Below are positions 47,540-59,645 of a DNA stretch of 64,000 nt, piece after piece. Position 1 is the first letter of the stretch, and each line of letters starts with the position of its first letter. Source of the DNA: Hydractinia symbiolongicarpus (taxonomy: Eukaryota; Cnidaria; Hydrozoa; Anthoathecata; Hydractiniidae); assembly GCF_029227915.1 (NCBI RefSeq), contig NC_079887.1, forward strand, positions 22,937,650 to 23,001,649. Direction: 5' to 3'. The position numbers and the translations under genes are program-made. The notes under the pieces are model-generated. The model was not told the origin of the DNA. It was given only the letters and a program-made list of their open reading frames with translations, and did not search any database.

Positions 47540-48682
47540 TTAAAATGGTCCATTCAAGGAAGCAAATCTACTTAAAGCTACATACATTTGACCATTGTTG
47601 AAACTTTTTTGTTTTGACAACGAAGAACTAATAACTGCCTTATCAAGACTTAAACCTTTAACTTTATGGACTGTACAAGCCCAAACTAACATCAAGGGGA
47701 AGTGTGTTTTCTTTATAATTGGAGAACTATCTTTATTAGTCCTTATTATAATATTTGCCTCTGTTTTTTCAATAGGTCTGTGTTGCCTTGCTAAAGGATT
47801 TGTTTTGATCGTATTTAGATCAGCTTGATCATCATCAAATTTTATAGAAATATTATTAACACAACCGTTAGCATTAAATGATATATGTTTAATTGTCCCA
47901 AGTTGTCTGTTAAATAAACGATCTGCAATGTCAATATTAACGGTTAACATTACTCTTGGATTAACCTTGACTTCTAGTTTGCCTGCCAAACCACCTGTTT
48001 GACTTTGATTGCGACTAAGTGCTTTGCCAATAACATTTCCAGCAACATTTTTAGGCAAATTATCAATTGCTAGTACCAAATACAAACGGTTTTCATTTAA
48101 TCTCAACATTTGACAATTATGTTCTTCCTGGTTTATTCTCTGCAAAGATATGAAGAGCGTGACTAGGATAAGTTATTTTGCTTTGTGTAACAAAGCCAGA
48201 TTTTTGTACTTTCTTATCTTCTTCTTCAATCAAGGCAGTTCGAAATTTGTTCAAGAGATCAATTAGTTTGAAATCACCCCTTTGTCGCATAACTTCATGT
48301 AGTTTAACAATCTTAAAATGATTCCACAAATGTGCAAAAATTTGCCATAAATCAATATACCCAGAATATATTGTTCGTTGTACCGGAGGCTGTTGATAGA
48401 AGTCACCTACTGTTATAACAGTTATACCAGCAACAGAACACTCAAATATTTCATTTAACTGTGAGTAAATATACAAAAATTAGTAAATTGGAGACCATTT
48501 ATATTTCGTCATTGATAATGGCTCGCAATTCGCACAGATTATTTCTCAATGCAGACCTCTTTTTATCATTAAGTCTAGGTAAATTATTTCCAAATCTACC
48601 AACTGGAATTCCAAGAGCAGAATGAAGAGTAGCTCCATTAATATTAACAGCAGCTACACCTGTTGGAACAAGTAATAATACC
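47540..48682 (-). pseudogene. PIF1-like helicase fragment, N-terminus removed by LINE junction
   Basis: On the minus strand: LVPTGVAAVNINGATLHSAL and GIPVGRFGNNLPRLNDKKRS (motif Ia region), IINDEI followed by a stop (motif II DEIS), VITVGDFYQQPPV (motif III), EVMRQRGDF, and VWACTVHKVKGLSLDKAVIS plus QMYVALSRFASLNG (motifs V-VI). Walker A is absent because sequence upstream of 48682 is LINE. Two frameshifts. Such genes are commonly Helitron helicase tails or related TE helicases in invertebrates. I cannot tell which. Confidence 0.85.
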
Positions 48683-50444
48683 TTCGGTTATCCAAAGTTT
48701 TTGAGTTGTATAGGAGTATTTTAGTTAAAGCGTGATAAACAGTTTTTATTAAATGTGATTTATCTATTTCAGGCTCAACCCAAGTGGTAGAATTTTGAGA
48801 CATCGACATGTAAAAAGAAGCACTCATGGAGGTAAAAGTTAGGGATTTTAATAGGGTACGTAAAGGCTTGTTAGGGAAACCAAGGCGACGAAAACAGGTC
48901 TTTACTGATTCTGAACAGAAACCCCTTGAAACCAAAGAAATGCACGATCCATCCATTGTTTTTCATAGCATAACAAAGTGAAGAATATTTGTTAAGCTTT
49001 CGTTTGTGCCAATATTCCGTGTTCTCTTCACATGGACAAGTCAGTTCTAACATAATTACAGTTTTGGAAGAACTGGATATTAATAACACGTCTGGGCGTA
49101 GTTGTGTTATTGCAATGTATGGTGGAACAACTAAAACGGAATATAAATCTGACAGTATTTTCCAATCGGGAGCAAGGTGAAGAAGGCCTGGACACTTTGT
49201 ATGCCTCTTCTTAGATGTATACAAGATCTTAGTTGCACTTGGAAAGCTTAAGAGGTTCATATGATACCAAAAACTCTTTTAATGCCTTAACCAAAACTAT
49301 TAAAACCGAGTCATGACGGTATGTGTATCTACCCTGCGTAAGGGAGGTCCTACAGGCACCCAATATGTGAGAGACATTTGCACAGACTGCAACTTTTGTC
49401 TTTCTCAATTCCCCATCTCACAAGATTGGTTGGAGAGGGAAGGGTGTCGTAGGTTGCCCCTATACAAAAAAGAAGTTAGGCATTGTGGCAGTGAAAGAAT
49501 TGTTCTCCAAGATAAATCATTTTTCACATAAGAGCACCATTTCGTCCAATTGCCTTGCAAATGCAACTGTACAGCTCTTGCATGGTAAATATCTTCTTCA
49601 TTTTCTTCAATGATATTGGAAAAAAGCTTTCGGTAAGCATAAGTGCCTTTTGGTGGTATATTTTTGTGGTCTAAAAGCCCTAAGCCAGCTCGATCATTTT
49701 GAAATTGAGCTGACTATCCGCCGAAAGAACTGCCTCACTAACTTTCCAATTTCCAGCTTTTAAGTCTGGTACGCACTTAGACACAGAAGGGTCGACAGAA
49801 TCTCTTAGTAACAGATGTCCACTGATTTTGGCAGATTTGAGAACAGATGCAAGACTTTACAGGGGAAGAGGACAAGGCGATGTCGAGGAATATAAGGAAA
49901 TGTTGGAAATTGAATGATGTAGTTTTAACCATTCCTAATGAAAACAGAAAATCTTTGCTCTAGTTTTGTGATATTAGATAGAGAAACTTCATAAATTAAT
50001 AATGGCCAGCGGATTCTGGGAATTAACAGCGGTGTAAAAACCAAACCTTATGGACCCCTTTATGGAAGGACCTGTCTATAGCTATAAGTTTGTCTTCGGC
50101 ATCATTTAGAAATTTATGTATTGCAGCAGAATCCGACAAGGAGTTTATTGTTCTGCCTAAAAACCTAATTGGATTAGAATGAATGGATGGAATTTTTACG
50201 CTGCCAAATGTAAACGGCGAACTTTGGGCGACTTTTCCCTTATCAATAACAATGCTGCGTGATTTAGAAGGCCTAAACGACATGCCTACCCAATCAAGAG
50301 CTGTTGTACACCTGTTCAATAAATTTTGAGTACTTGGAATTGACGTGGACATTAAGAATATATCATCCATAAAAGCGTTTATTCGGGGTTGGTCTGGGAT
50401 TTTGTTTTTATTACCTGGGGGTAACAAACACATATTCAATAATA

Positions 50445-51345
50445 AGAATGAAAATTACAAAGTGCACGCACAATGATAAACTCGACCAGTTAAATCTTAA
50501 AATTTAAATTCTCGAGGTTTTGCTCTTCCAAGGAGATAATTGGCACAAAAATTGAACAAACAAACAGACATAGAGAGTAGGACAGGACTTCTGTAAAGGG
50601 TACAAGGGTTTCGACTCATATTCCTGAACCAAGGTACCCAAAATGTCTAGCTGAGTCACCTTAAAAGAGGTCTGCGAACAGTCTTCAGCAGGAACTAAAC
50701 ATTTCTTTCATCCATAACTTTTCATCTGTCCTACTCTGTACAATCTTGTGTGACTGGGTAAGAAGTGGAGTCGTCACTCTCCAAAGATAAGACCAGTGTA
50801 GTCAAACCCCCTTGCTGACATAATTTTTATTTTGTTTTTCGCTTTTAATTTGACTGGGGTAATAAGTGGAGTCCAAAGACAAGACTACAAAAATATATAT
50901 ATATATATAAAATATAAAATAAATAAAAATAAATAAGAATAGTCAAACCCCCTTCCTGACATAAGCCGGAAGTTGTGGTGCTGACTGCAATCTACCTAAG
51001 CTGTTCAAGGAAAAGGATGTAAGGTTGTACACCATTAAGCAAGCTTTGTTTGCAAGGGACCATTGCTCTGTCGTTGCAATGAAACCACTTACCATGCACT
51101 TGGTTATAAGCAACAGTAATGGCCATTGTTCAAATTTCCAGAGTGGTTAATTACAACCCTTAAGTTGTGGTGCTTGCGACAAGAGACTTCACTGTCTACA
51201 GTGATAGGTATGGAAACGGTGCCCGGGTAAGATGTGACAGGAAAACAAACCTTAGACACAAGACCTTTGTTATAGGCAAAGCGTTTTAATTAAAGAACCA
51301 AAATTAAACTGCACTCTGCAACCTCTTTTTCAACTGTTGCAGTTT
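50445..51345 (+). repeat. Repeat-family insert A inside LINE copy 1
   Basis: Starts with the AGAATGAAAATTACAAAGTG block (the copy-1 repeat at 43.44 kb). It later has GGTTTCGACTCATAT..CCAAGGTACCC..ATGTCTAGCTGAGTCACC and AGTGGAGTCGTCACTCTCCA, both shared with insert B. A second, partial AATAAGTGGAGTCCAAAGACAAGAC block and a (TA)n tract (about 50897-50915) follow. It separates motif B from motif C of the LINE. Confidence 0.7.
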
Positions 51346-51560
51346 GCTGCAAGAAATAGTATAATGGAAAGTGTACAGCCGATAAAAATTCCCCTACAGT
51401 GTTGATGCCAACTGGATGGAGGAGAAGCCGAAAAAGACTTACCCCACAGGCTGTCGTGGTATAGCTGTATGAGCCCTATCCAAGATTCTGGTACACCATA
51501 GCGTCTGAGAGCCATAAAAATCAGCTTGTGCGGAACTGAAGGGTACGCATTAGCAATATC

Positions 51561-51803
51561 AAGAAAATAATTTACAAAGAGGTGGCAAGCCACCGCAATG
51601 ATGAACCCAACCTGTTAGGTCTTTGGAAACAAGCTAGAGGTTGTACTCATCTAGAGAATACGCCTCTAAAAGCACAATTCTCCCTTTTTACAAGGAATTA
51701 AAAAAAATAAAAAGGACACAACACATTTGAAAAGATAAACAGAACTTTAACCAAGGGCAGGTAGGTTTCGACCCATATTTCGGAACCTAAGTACCCTGGA
51801 TGT
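51561..51803 (+). repeat. Repeat-family insert B, left part
   Basis: AAATAATTTACAAAGAGGTG..AGCCACCGCAATGATGAAC..AAGCTAGAGGTTG to about 51690 is shared with 59961-60086. GGTTTCGACCCATATTTCGG..TGTCTAGCTG continues the family up to the TIR element, and its continuation lies at 53885-54185. Confidence 0.75.
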
Positions 51804-51812
51804 CTAGCTGGG

Positions 51813-53875
51813 GGTAGTGGCTAGATGCAGCGCGACTCAGAACCAAGTTAACAAAGCGAGTCCACGATTCACTGAATGCGAGTTGGATGTAAACAATAAT
51901 TTTACGCGTAAAAGTTGTTTATATATATTCAAAGTGTTGATGCTGTAGATACACCACGTGGGTGATCATTCAATTACGATTTATAGTTGTTTGTACGAAA
52001 TTAATTTGTTTTGTACTGTTTTACTGACGTTTAATATTTTTTATTTATTGAAATTTGGTTCAAAATATTTATTTTATCGAAAAGGAAAAAGTTTAAGATA
52101 AATTTGGTAGGTAACTACAACATTTTTTTTCTTTTCGAAATAGTGAATAGATTATTCTTCGGATTATTCCTAACATTGTTGAGAATATTTTTCACTGATT
52201 ATTATTTCTTTCTTCTCCTAGTTTACCTGTGATATGGAATCTATTAGGGAAGAAAAGTCGATTGATAATATTAAAAACGAGCTCCCAAACAAGAAAGAAG
52301 AAGCTACAGGTATATTTTTACTATTATGCATAATTGATTAGCTAAGTAGAAAAAGAAACGAAAAACTTAGACATTATTAAGTGATTTCTTTTAGATTTTG
52401 AAACATTTAAGTCATATGAGTTTAGAGCGGAACTAGGGAAGTATGAGTATGAACATCGTTTAAAGTTTTCCATCACAAGATGCTCCAAAGGTTTCACAGA
52501 AAAAGGTAATTCATTTTGTAAATACTTATCAGTTAGCTGAAGTTCAAAAAGCTTACTTTTCTTTTTTGTTACAATAGTTAAATTGGGCGATATGTCAAGC
52601 GAAAAAGCTCCACGCATGTTGTGGGAATTTTGCAGTAAAGACGACCAACTGCCTATGAAATTTACCGGTGCTCCCTATATGGTGTTAGGTTCCCAGGACT
52701 ACCAGTGTCACCATGGAAAAGATTGGCATGCAAATAGCAAGAAAATAAGAAAATCAAAAAAAGAAGAAATGATGACCTTTGATCACGCATGCAAAAGTCC
52801 AGAAAGCTTGTACAACCTACAAAAAAATTGGATTGCCCAGTTACATTTATTGTTAAAAAGGTATTTTTTTATTCAAAGTACAAGATCGAAAAAGATACGA
52901 AAAAAAAAAGAACCGACATCGCCAAAAAGATAAAGGAAGACATCGTTGCTATTGCAAACAGCAAAGAAAAATTACATACAGCTGTTGAGAGTCTTGGGGA
53001 AGTGAGTCTATGTTCGCATTTCAGTTATTATTACGCTTTGCCACTTTTATTATGTTCAGTTATACATATAGCGATCATTTATTTTAATTAGTATTCTTCG
53101 CGTTACCTTCAGGTTCAGTATCTTTGTGCTTTCCCTAACCCCAATACTCACAAGTATCATCACACAGGAGAAGCTGCTGGTATCAGCGAACCATTGGATG
53201 AAAGAGTATGCGAATATTTAAAAAGCGAGATGCGAAAAGGCTGTAGAAGGTCAAAAGAATTGAAAGCACGAGCAAAGAATTATGTCAACGAAAAACAATA
53301 TTTTCAGGAAGGAAGACTCCGGAAGCCCATAGGCTTAGATTTCGACCAACCAGAAAGAAAATAAAAAATCTGGTCACAGCAGTGAAAATCGAAACTAGGT
53401 ATTATAATTCTACGTTCTTCAATATCCTCTAATGTAGTTTACATTTTCAAACTTATAGGTTATTGCTTAAGAAGGATAGAAGCATAAATAACTATTATGA
53501 AAAAAAAAATAGAATGAAAAACAATCACTTCCCCAGAAGGATTGCAGACGTTTCTTTATTCTTCTTAATTTAGATATATTATTGCGACTCACTTGCTGGA
53601 AGAATTGCTGAAGCGGTATGGAAGCAGATAGCCGATATCGCATTCACTTCAGAAAGCACCTTATCTGTTAACATTTCTCCTGTCCATCAACAAAAAAACT
53701 CTATTGATTACACACTTTTTTTTAAAAAAAAGAAGATAAAATGATGATTTAATTTAAGTTTCATCTATCCGCTCGAACTTCTCCACAAAAAACATTGATG
53801 GAGGGTGACCTCCGAGATGAAGTGTATTTGAAAAAAATATGATGGTTCTGAGTCGCGCTGCATCTAGCCACTACC
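51813..53875. mobile_element. 2.06-kb TIR element with 9-bp duplication carrying a host-like gene
   Basis: Perfect 33-bp terminal inverted repeats begin GGTAGTGGCTAGATGCAGCG. The 9-bp direct repeat CTAGCTGGG flanks it (51804-51812; 53876-53884). It splits repeat insert B, whose sequence is continuous when the element is removed. There is no transposase inside. Instead there is a spliced CaRF-like gene. A 9-bp duplication with long TIRs and captured exons is the profile of a Mutator-like gene-capturing (Pack-MULE type) element (inference). A 7-bp reading of the duplication is possible because of the G run. Confidence 0.88.
52234..53364 (+). CDS. Four-exon CaRF-like DNA-binding protein inside the TIR element
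   Basis: Exons 52234-52309, 52395-52506, about 52577-53001 and 53113-53364, each bounded by GT..AG with codon phase matching at the joins I checked. The first exon is acidic and Lys-rich. The third has a frameshift near 52795, after which TKKLDCPVTFIVKKVFFYSK matches the Cys-containing strand of calcium-responsive transcription factor (CaRF)-like DNA-binding domains. The last exon has YHHTGEAAGISEPLDERVCE then LKARAKNYVNE, also CaRF-like. CaRF-like domains bind DNA, and such genes are abundant in cnidarian repeats (general knowledge). Whether this is captured host sequence or the element's own regulator is open. The frameshift suggests it is not functional as read. Confidence 0.6.
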
Positions 53876-53884
53876 CTAGCTGGG

Positions 53885-54185
53885 TCACCTCGAATAGGTC
53901 CGCGGACGATCATCAGCAGAAACTAGACATCCTTATCTTCCTAAAATTAACTTTGACCACTTTCTGTTCAACTGTGCTATTCTTTGTTTTTAACTCAGGT
54001 AATAAGTGGAGTCGTTACTCTCCAAAGACAAGATCATGTGTGATCAACCAACCCCCCCCCCCCCCTCCTGCTAATATGGCTGAAAGTGAAGAATGTTGTG
54101 CCTTCGCATTCTTAAGTGTGGACCAAACAAGAGACATGTGTTCCTAGCAACCCGGAACTTTTTCCATACAATACAATTTCCGCTT
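53885..54185 (+). repeat. Repeat-family insert B, right part
   Basis: TCACCTCGAATAGGTCCGCG..CATCAGCAGAAACTAGACAT and AATAAGTGGAGTCGTTACTC match insert A at 50640-50800. A run of about 16 C lies at 54048-54065. LINE coding resumes near 54187. Confidence 0.7.
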
Positions 54186-55330
54186 GGAAATCAAACTAAA
54201 AAAGAGCTTTCTTCAACATTCAAAAGAGCTATGGGGCGAAAATCCTTTATGTTGGATGGACAAGGTATGTTGTTTTTAGGTATGTAAACTTCTGATGCAA
54301 TTCTCCATTGCACAGAAATAAAAGACTTCTTTAGAAAAGCTTGAAAAATGTTAAACAGAAACGATGCAATATGAGGACAATTCTTATAAACTGTGTTAGG
54401 AATTTGGTTCAACCCAGGAGAAGAAGCATTTCTACGAGAATGTAGGACAGCTTGGAAATCCTTGAACTTTAGCTTGGAAGAATCGAAAGCTGAGACTAGA
54501 CTTGGTGGTGAAGGCAATCCAGGGAGATCTAAAAGAGGTATATGGCGTGAAGGATCGTTCAAGGTTGAATGTTTATGTGAATCCATTTCGTCCTGTGCAA
54601 CTTCAAATTTTATTGAACATTTAGGATCTAAAATATTTTTTCCAGCCTGATAAGGATTCTTAGAGAAAGCCCGGCGTGCATTCGAGACCTCTGCGAAGTA
54701 ACCTTAACTTGGCCATTATAATATCTAAAAGGTTTTGCATGTTGCTTTTCTCAACTGGGTCAGATGTGCTCTTAAGAGTTCGGAGTAGATTGTTCTTCTC
54801 GTTCATCAAACTGATGCTGCGTAAATCTCTCCTGTTCAAACCTGATAGGTTGTGCTGGGGAAGTGACCTTACACCAAACAGGTGAAATGCATGGTAGTAA
54901 ATTGTTGATTCCAACAGCTCCACTTGTTTTTGACAATGGGTAAGAGCCTAGAAGATTGTGGAAAACTGCATCATCAAGGGAATTCCACAATTTTGTGTCA
55001 ATTGACTTCGGCCAAGCAATAGGTTGTTTCCATTTCATAGTGCTAAGATGGTCAGGTTCTGTTGATTGCTGAGAAAGAACACTGTGGGAGTTATACGATT
55101 TAGCTTTCAGCAGCCGAGACTTTTCAGTGGAATCAACAGCTAGCACATCTTACAAAACAACTTTACACGGTTTAATGCCCAATGCTTAGTGGAAGGGAGT
55201 AACGAAGAATCACAGGTAGCAGGAAGGACAGAGGAGTTAGTAATAACGAAATCGATATCCGGAGGGGCAGTCCTTATACGGTCTGGGTCTATATCGTTGG
55301 GGGTATCATTGTTTAAAAAATTTAAGTAAC

Positions 55331-57147
55331 TTTATGTGTGAAAAGCAACATTACACCTTTTTTTTTAAGAACCTGTACAATTCAAGATGAGGCAACTGTC
55401 TAAATTCGTAGGCTTAATTTCTTAGCCCTTCCTGTATATTTTGTGTTAACAGCATTTGGGTGATAGAATCAGAACTTTTCTCACTTCTAATTATAGATCA
55501 GCTGAAGAAAGAGATGCAAAGACAGTATAATGGTTAGTATTACTGCATATAACTTTATGTCAAATTGTCTGAAAATGTTGCATAGACTGCAAAATTTGAC
55601 ATTTTCAGTTATAAAATTAGAAAAGAGGAAAAATGGCCCTTAATTTTTTCTTCCCTTTTTCACAACCAATAACAGCGCACCATCGCGTATACGAAATTGC
55701 GCTTCTATTCTTGTTGCATGAAGAGGAATCTGGGCAGTAGAATTTCTGGTATACTTGCATTATTAGCTCCCACCTGACAGACTGTATTATTAGAAACACA
55801 AGTGACGTCTGCCTAACTTTCACTCATCATTTTTTGTGCTACCTGTACTGTATTATGCATCAATATTTTTTATTTTATGTTGAATAAACAGTGACTACTT
55901 AAGAATAATATATAATATAGAACTTACTTCTTGGTTACAACCATATGCAAATTCCTCAATGTTGTAATGTGTGTGGTTAAAATGCTTCTTTTTTCAAGTA
56001 GCTTTTCGTATTTATTTATAGATTACGACATATCACTTTACCCATGTCATCATCTTCCTTGACTGTGACATGACAGCAATAAATTATTTTTTTTTTCAAG
56101 GTTCTCCTTTCCAGTTTTGGAAAATATTTTTTTAGGCTGTTTGTTTCTGTTGTTTTGTTACATAGTCGACATAGGTTTCCTCTCCGGTTGTACACTTTTT
56201 TGGAGTAATTGAACTGGTATCGTTCATCTTAAAATAAAAAGTTTGAATCAATAAATTAACTTTCTTGTTTTCATTTTATACATGTTTTTTTATAAGAACC
56301 AAGTATATTTTGTATGGCTTCGGATGTTCAAAACTTCAGAATATGTTATTATTATTCCAAATATTTATACAGGAGAACCACTTCAGTGTTGGAAACACTG
56401 TTATTAAAGTGGGTCCTGTGTTCTAAATGTATACATACCAGTATACACCGGCAATACCTACCCAATTTACGTCACTGTGAAGAACATTTTAGGAACATTT
56501 TTTTTAAACTTGAAATTGAAAAAGGCGAAAGCATTTAAAAGCTTCATTCAAGTTGGGTGTTCTTATAAAACAAACGTTTTATAAAATTTACAATATGTAT
56601 TTTATAGCTAGCTATATATATATTTTACTTTGTGGTGTTTTCGAGAGCTAGCTCTGCTCTAGCCATGACTTGAAAAATAATTCTTCTTTACTTCACTGTA
56701 GTAGTATTGTTGGAATTTAGCTGTTAAAAAAACTATATTATGTTTTTACTACATTGCACCTGGTGCCTTAACGCCAAAATAAACGTTGACACCACCTTAA
56801 CATTACACCTTACATAACCTTCACAAAAAGCTGCCCCAGCTGCATAACTAAATACTTTTAAACCTCTTCCGAACGTAAAGCTACACTAAAAAAGCCAAAT
56901 TTTTATTTTTGAAAAAAATAAATCCAAAAATTAGCAAAAACTTATGCGTCTCCCTTGTGATGAGATTAAGAGTAACAAAGTACGTAGTGCGATGACAAAA
57001 CTTGTCTTTAGACGATGTCGGTGGTTTTTTTGTTACACATAAGTTAATTTATTTTCATAATTATCGGACTCCGATAGCAGACGGACCAGCCTAGCCCAGG
57101 GTCATTTCTTCTCCCCGTCCAAGGAATTCCATCATCTAGTCAGTGAC
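55331..57147. other. Intergenic DNA
   Basis: No gene recognised. The frame at 56314-56538 (MASDVQNFRICYYYSKYLYR...) has no known motif. TAGCTAGC-type words recur near 56605-56660. Confidence 0.4.
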
Positions 57148-57622
57148 ATGTTTAAAACATAATTACAGGAATCGGTATTAGTAAATGTGGATCAACCGGG
57201 ACAGGAGAGAGGATTAAACAATGAGGAGGTAAAGGCGCTAGTTTGTGGAGAAGAAGAAAAAAAAATCTTTTTAGACGGAAGAGAAGGAATATGCACCTAT
57301 TTTTCAAGAAGAAAGGCCTTGTCAATTCCTGTGGAGAGAAAGTTTTAAGGAAACGAGTGAATTACGGTTAGTGTTTATCACTTGATGCGGTAGTAGATTA
57401 ATAAGATTTTTTATTTTGGATTTGGTAGTCCGAATTTCCTCCAAACTCGATATAATTTTTTGTTAAACTGAGGTTATATTTCTACTTTATTACTATTATA
57501 GTGACCAGTCATTGTGTGACGACATTGGCGATGAAATTTACGTCGACTACGAGGATTATAACGAGAAAGCCATCATAACATCTAAGGACAATTTCTATAA
57601 GTGGTTAAAAAGCCAGCTATAA
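57148..57622 (+). pseudogene. Two spliced exons of an unrecognised gene
   Basis: After an AG at 57147, the frame ESVLVNVDQPGQERGLNNEE then VKALVCGEEEKKIFLDGREG and ICTYFSRRKALSIPVERKF runs to a TAA. A one-base shift gives KETSELR and a GT at about 57370. An AG near 57501 then opens DQSLCDDIGDEIYVDYEDYN up to KSQL and a stop at 57622. The intron is about 130 bp. The protein-like composition and splice logic support real exons, but I do not recognise the family. Confidence 0.45.
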
Positions 57623-57842
57623 TTTGTTTTCTCGAAAAGAACTAAACACTTGACTCAGCTATTTCGAAGCGAAAGGAAGAAAACCTGGCATTACAAAAAC
57701 AAATTTGGGTTTTGTAAAGATATTTTACGACTATGTAATGATAACTCAACCTGAATTGTTGAGGTATCCACGGCACAGTTACTTCAATCAGAAGTGTGAT
57801 TAATCAGTGGTGTCAAAACTAACACAAAAAAATCATGATTAA

Positions 57843-58093
57843 GAAAACATGGCAAACAGCTTGAAGATCTTACAAAGTTGCACACTCCGCAGGAAATGTC
57901 AAAGTGGACAATTCAGATCATAAGAAAGAATCAATTAAGATCTTATAAAGTGTGGCTTGTAACAAGTTACCTCGAAGTCGCAGGTCATATTGTCATGCGC
58001 GTAACGTACATTGTGTTGGGAAATGCGAACAGAGCAGAAGCCATCAGCAACATGAAAATGAAAGAGTTAATGACAGGAGGTAAAATCAGATAG
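57843..58093 (+). pseudogene. Unrecognised coding fragment
   Basis: HGKQLEDLTKLHTPQEMSKW then TIQIIRKNQLRSYKVWLVTS and YLEVAGHIVMRVTYIVLGNA up to MKELMTGG followed by GTAAAA, possibly a splice donor. It looks like conserved coding sequence but matches no family I know. It may belong with the exons at 57.15 kb, or be the 5' part of the BEL/Pao element that follows. Confidence 0.35.
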
Positions 58094-58099
58094 TTTATA

Positions 58100-59643
58100 C
58101 GTTAAAACTGCAATTCAAGACAATGATAGTCTCTCAGATATTGATAAGCTCAACTATTTGAAACGGTATTTAAGTTAGGCGTTAGATGCAGTGTCTGGTT
58201 TAACTTTAACTTTCCAGAATTATAATGAAGCTATAGGAATTTTAAATGAACGGTATGGAAACCTTTAAGTTTAATTTCAGCACATATGGATTCCTTGATT
58301 AAAACAAACAAAATTAGGAATAAGGATGTAATGGGATTACGCAAATTATATGATGAGGTTGAAAATTGTAGAAGGAACTTGAAATTAAGTGCATCTGGAT
58401 TTGGTTGCTCACTCAGAAAGAGAAGTTGCCAGATGAATTAAACATGATTGTTGCCAGAAGATTTGGAAGTTACTTTTGGACATTAGAATTATTACTTAAG
58501 TACATTCACGATGAGTTGAGAGCGTGTGAGAACTGTGTAGCTCCCAAGAAAATTGAGAGAGGAGAAAAATCCGAATTAAATTTATCCAGGAAAGGTGTAT
58601 ATTCAGCTAGTAATATACATAGCCATGGTGACGCACGAAACTTTGCTTGTGTCTTTTGCAACTAAAATAGTCATAGTTCTTCCAAGTGTCGCAATATAAC
58701 TAATGTACTTGTGTCGTAAGAGAATGAAAATTACAAAGTGCACAACATAACATTTCCATATGTACAGCGCCTGAAAATAAGAAGGATTCTTCAGATAAGG
58801 GGTGAGGTGATAAGTATTGAAAGTTTAAATGTGCATGTTAACTCCAATGGCAGCATTCAATATACATACTCGTATGCTCTTTGATAGTGGTAGTCACATG
58901 ACTTACATAACTCAAAACATTTGTGAAAAACCGTGTTTGGAAGAAAATAGAACAGAGAGGTTAATCATAAAAACATAAATACGGAGCATCTGTTCAAAAT
59001 TTAGATGTGGTGCAATTTGGGTGAAAAATAAGTTTGGAGGAGCATTGTGTTGTGTAAAAGTGTTACAGCTCAGTTTGCCAGATAATTATGTTTGTGAAAA
59101 ACGGTTATCTTCTTTGAGAAAACGACTTGAATAGAAGAAAATTTGTATGATTACAATAAGGTCTTCAAAAATTATCTACAAAACGGTATTACAGAAAAGG
59201 TTTCTAGTGATGAGGTAACTAAAGATATAGGTAGAGCTGTTTCTGATGCATCCTGTAGTGTTAATTGTCCATCCTTATATCAATGTCCTTATTCTGGACC
59301 CAACTTACTTGCAAAATGTTTTGATATTTTGTTACGCTTTCGCTTTAATAAGTATCTGATTTTAGCAGATATAAAACAAGCCTTTTTGAACGTTGGAATT
59401 AATCCTGAACATAAAGATTTTGTTCGATTCCTTTGGTATGATGTAGACTGCCCCCATGTTAAGCTTTAAATTTAGCGTTTTTTACAAATGGTTTTTGGTA
59501 TCACCAGTATTTCTTTCCTTCGGAATGGTACTATTAGGTATCACTAAACAAATTTGATGATAAATTCATTGATAGGTTTCTGGAAGATCTATATGTAGAT
59601 GATATCATATCTGGCTGTAATACAAATGAAGAAGGTATCGTTG
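58100..59643 (+). pseudogene. BEL/Pao retrotransposon fragment (gag, protease, RT)
   Basis: Gag-like: DIDKLNYLKRYLS, LTLTFQNYNEAIGILNERYG, DVMGLRKLYDEVENCRRNLK and KEKLPDELNMIVARRFG (DUF1759-like). Protease-like: RMLFDSGSHMTYITQNICEK with the DSG active-site motif. Reverse transcriptase: RAVSDASCSVNCPSLYQCPY, SGPNLLAKCFDILLRFRFNK, YLILADIKQAFLNVGINPEH, then YVDDI near 59595. Many stops and frameshifts. Integrase and LTRs are absent, and the 3' end abuts LINE copy 2. It would copy itself through RNA and insert with an integrase when intact (family knowledge). Confidence 0.82.
58721..58743 (+). repeat. 23-bp exact match to the start of the dispersed short repeat
   Basis: AGAATGAAAATTACAAAGTG plus CAC is identical to 50445-50467, and similarity ends right after. 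It lies within the BEL/Pao fragment. Confidence 0.6.
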
Positions 59644-59645
59644 GA

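Larger units (their letters stand above)
48683..55330 (-). pseudogene. LINE with restriction-like endonuclease (copy 1), interrupted
   Basis: Read from 55.33 kb downward: an N-terminal region (DIDPDRIRTAPPDIDFVITN; WKQPIAWPKSIDTKLWNSLD), reverse-transcriptase start at 54.2-54.6 kb (RNASSPGLNQIPNTVYKNCP; NIKDFRPIALLN), motif A at 51.5 kb (FLDIANAYPSVPHKLIF), motif B-like GIFIGCTLSIILFLA, motif C at 50.4 kb (AFMDDIFLMS), thumb region RWPLLIYEVSLSN, zinc knuckle ..HILGACRTSLTQGRYTYRHD, and endonuclease LRPDVLL..VIMLELTCPCEEN at 48.9-49.1 kb. It belongs to the R2 superclade by architecture. It is split by repeat-family DNA (50.45-51.34; 51.56-54.18 kb) and by the TIR element at 51.8-53.9 kb, with many frameshifts. 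Confidence 0.85.
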
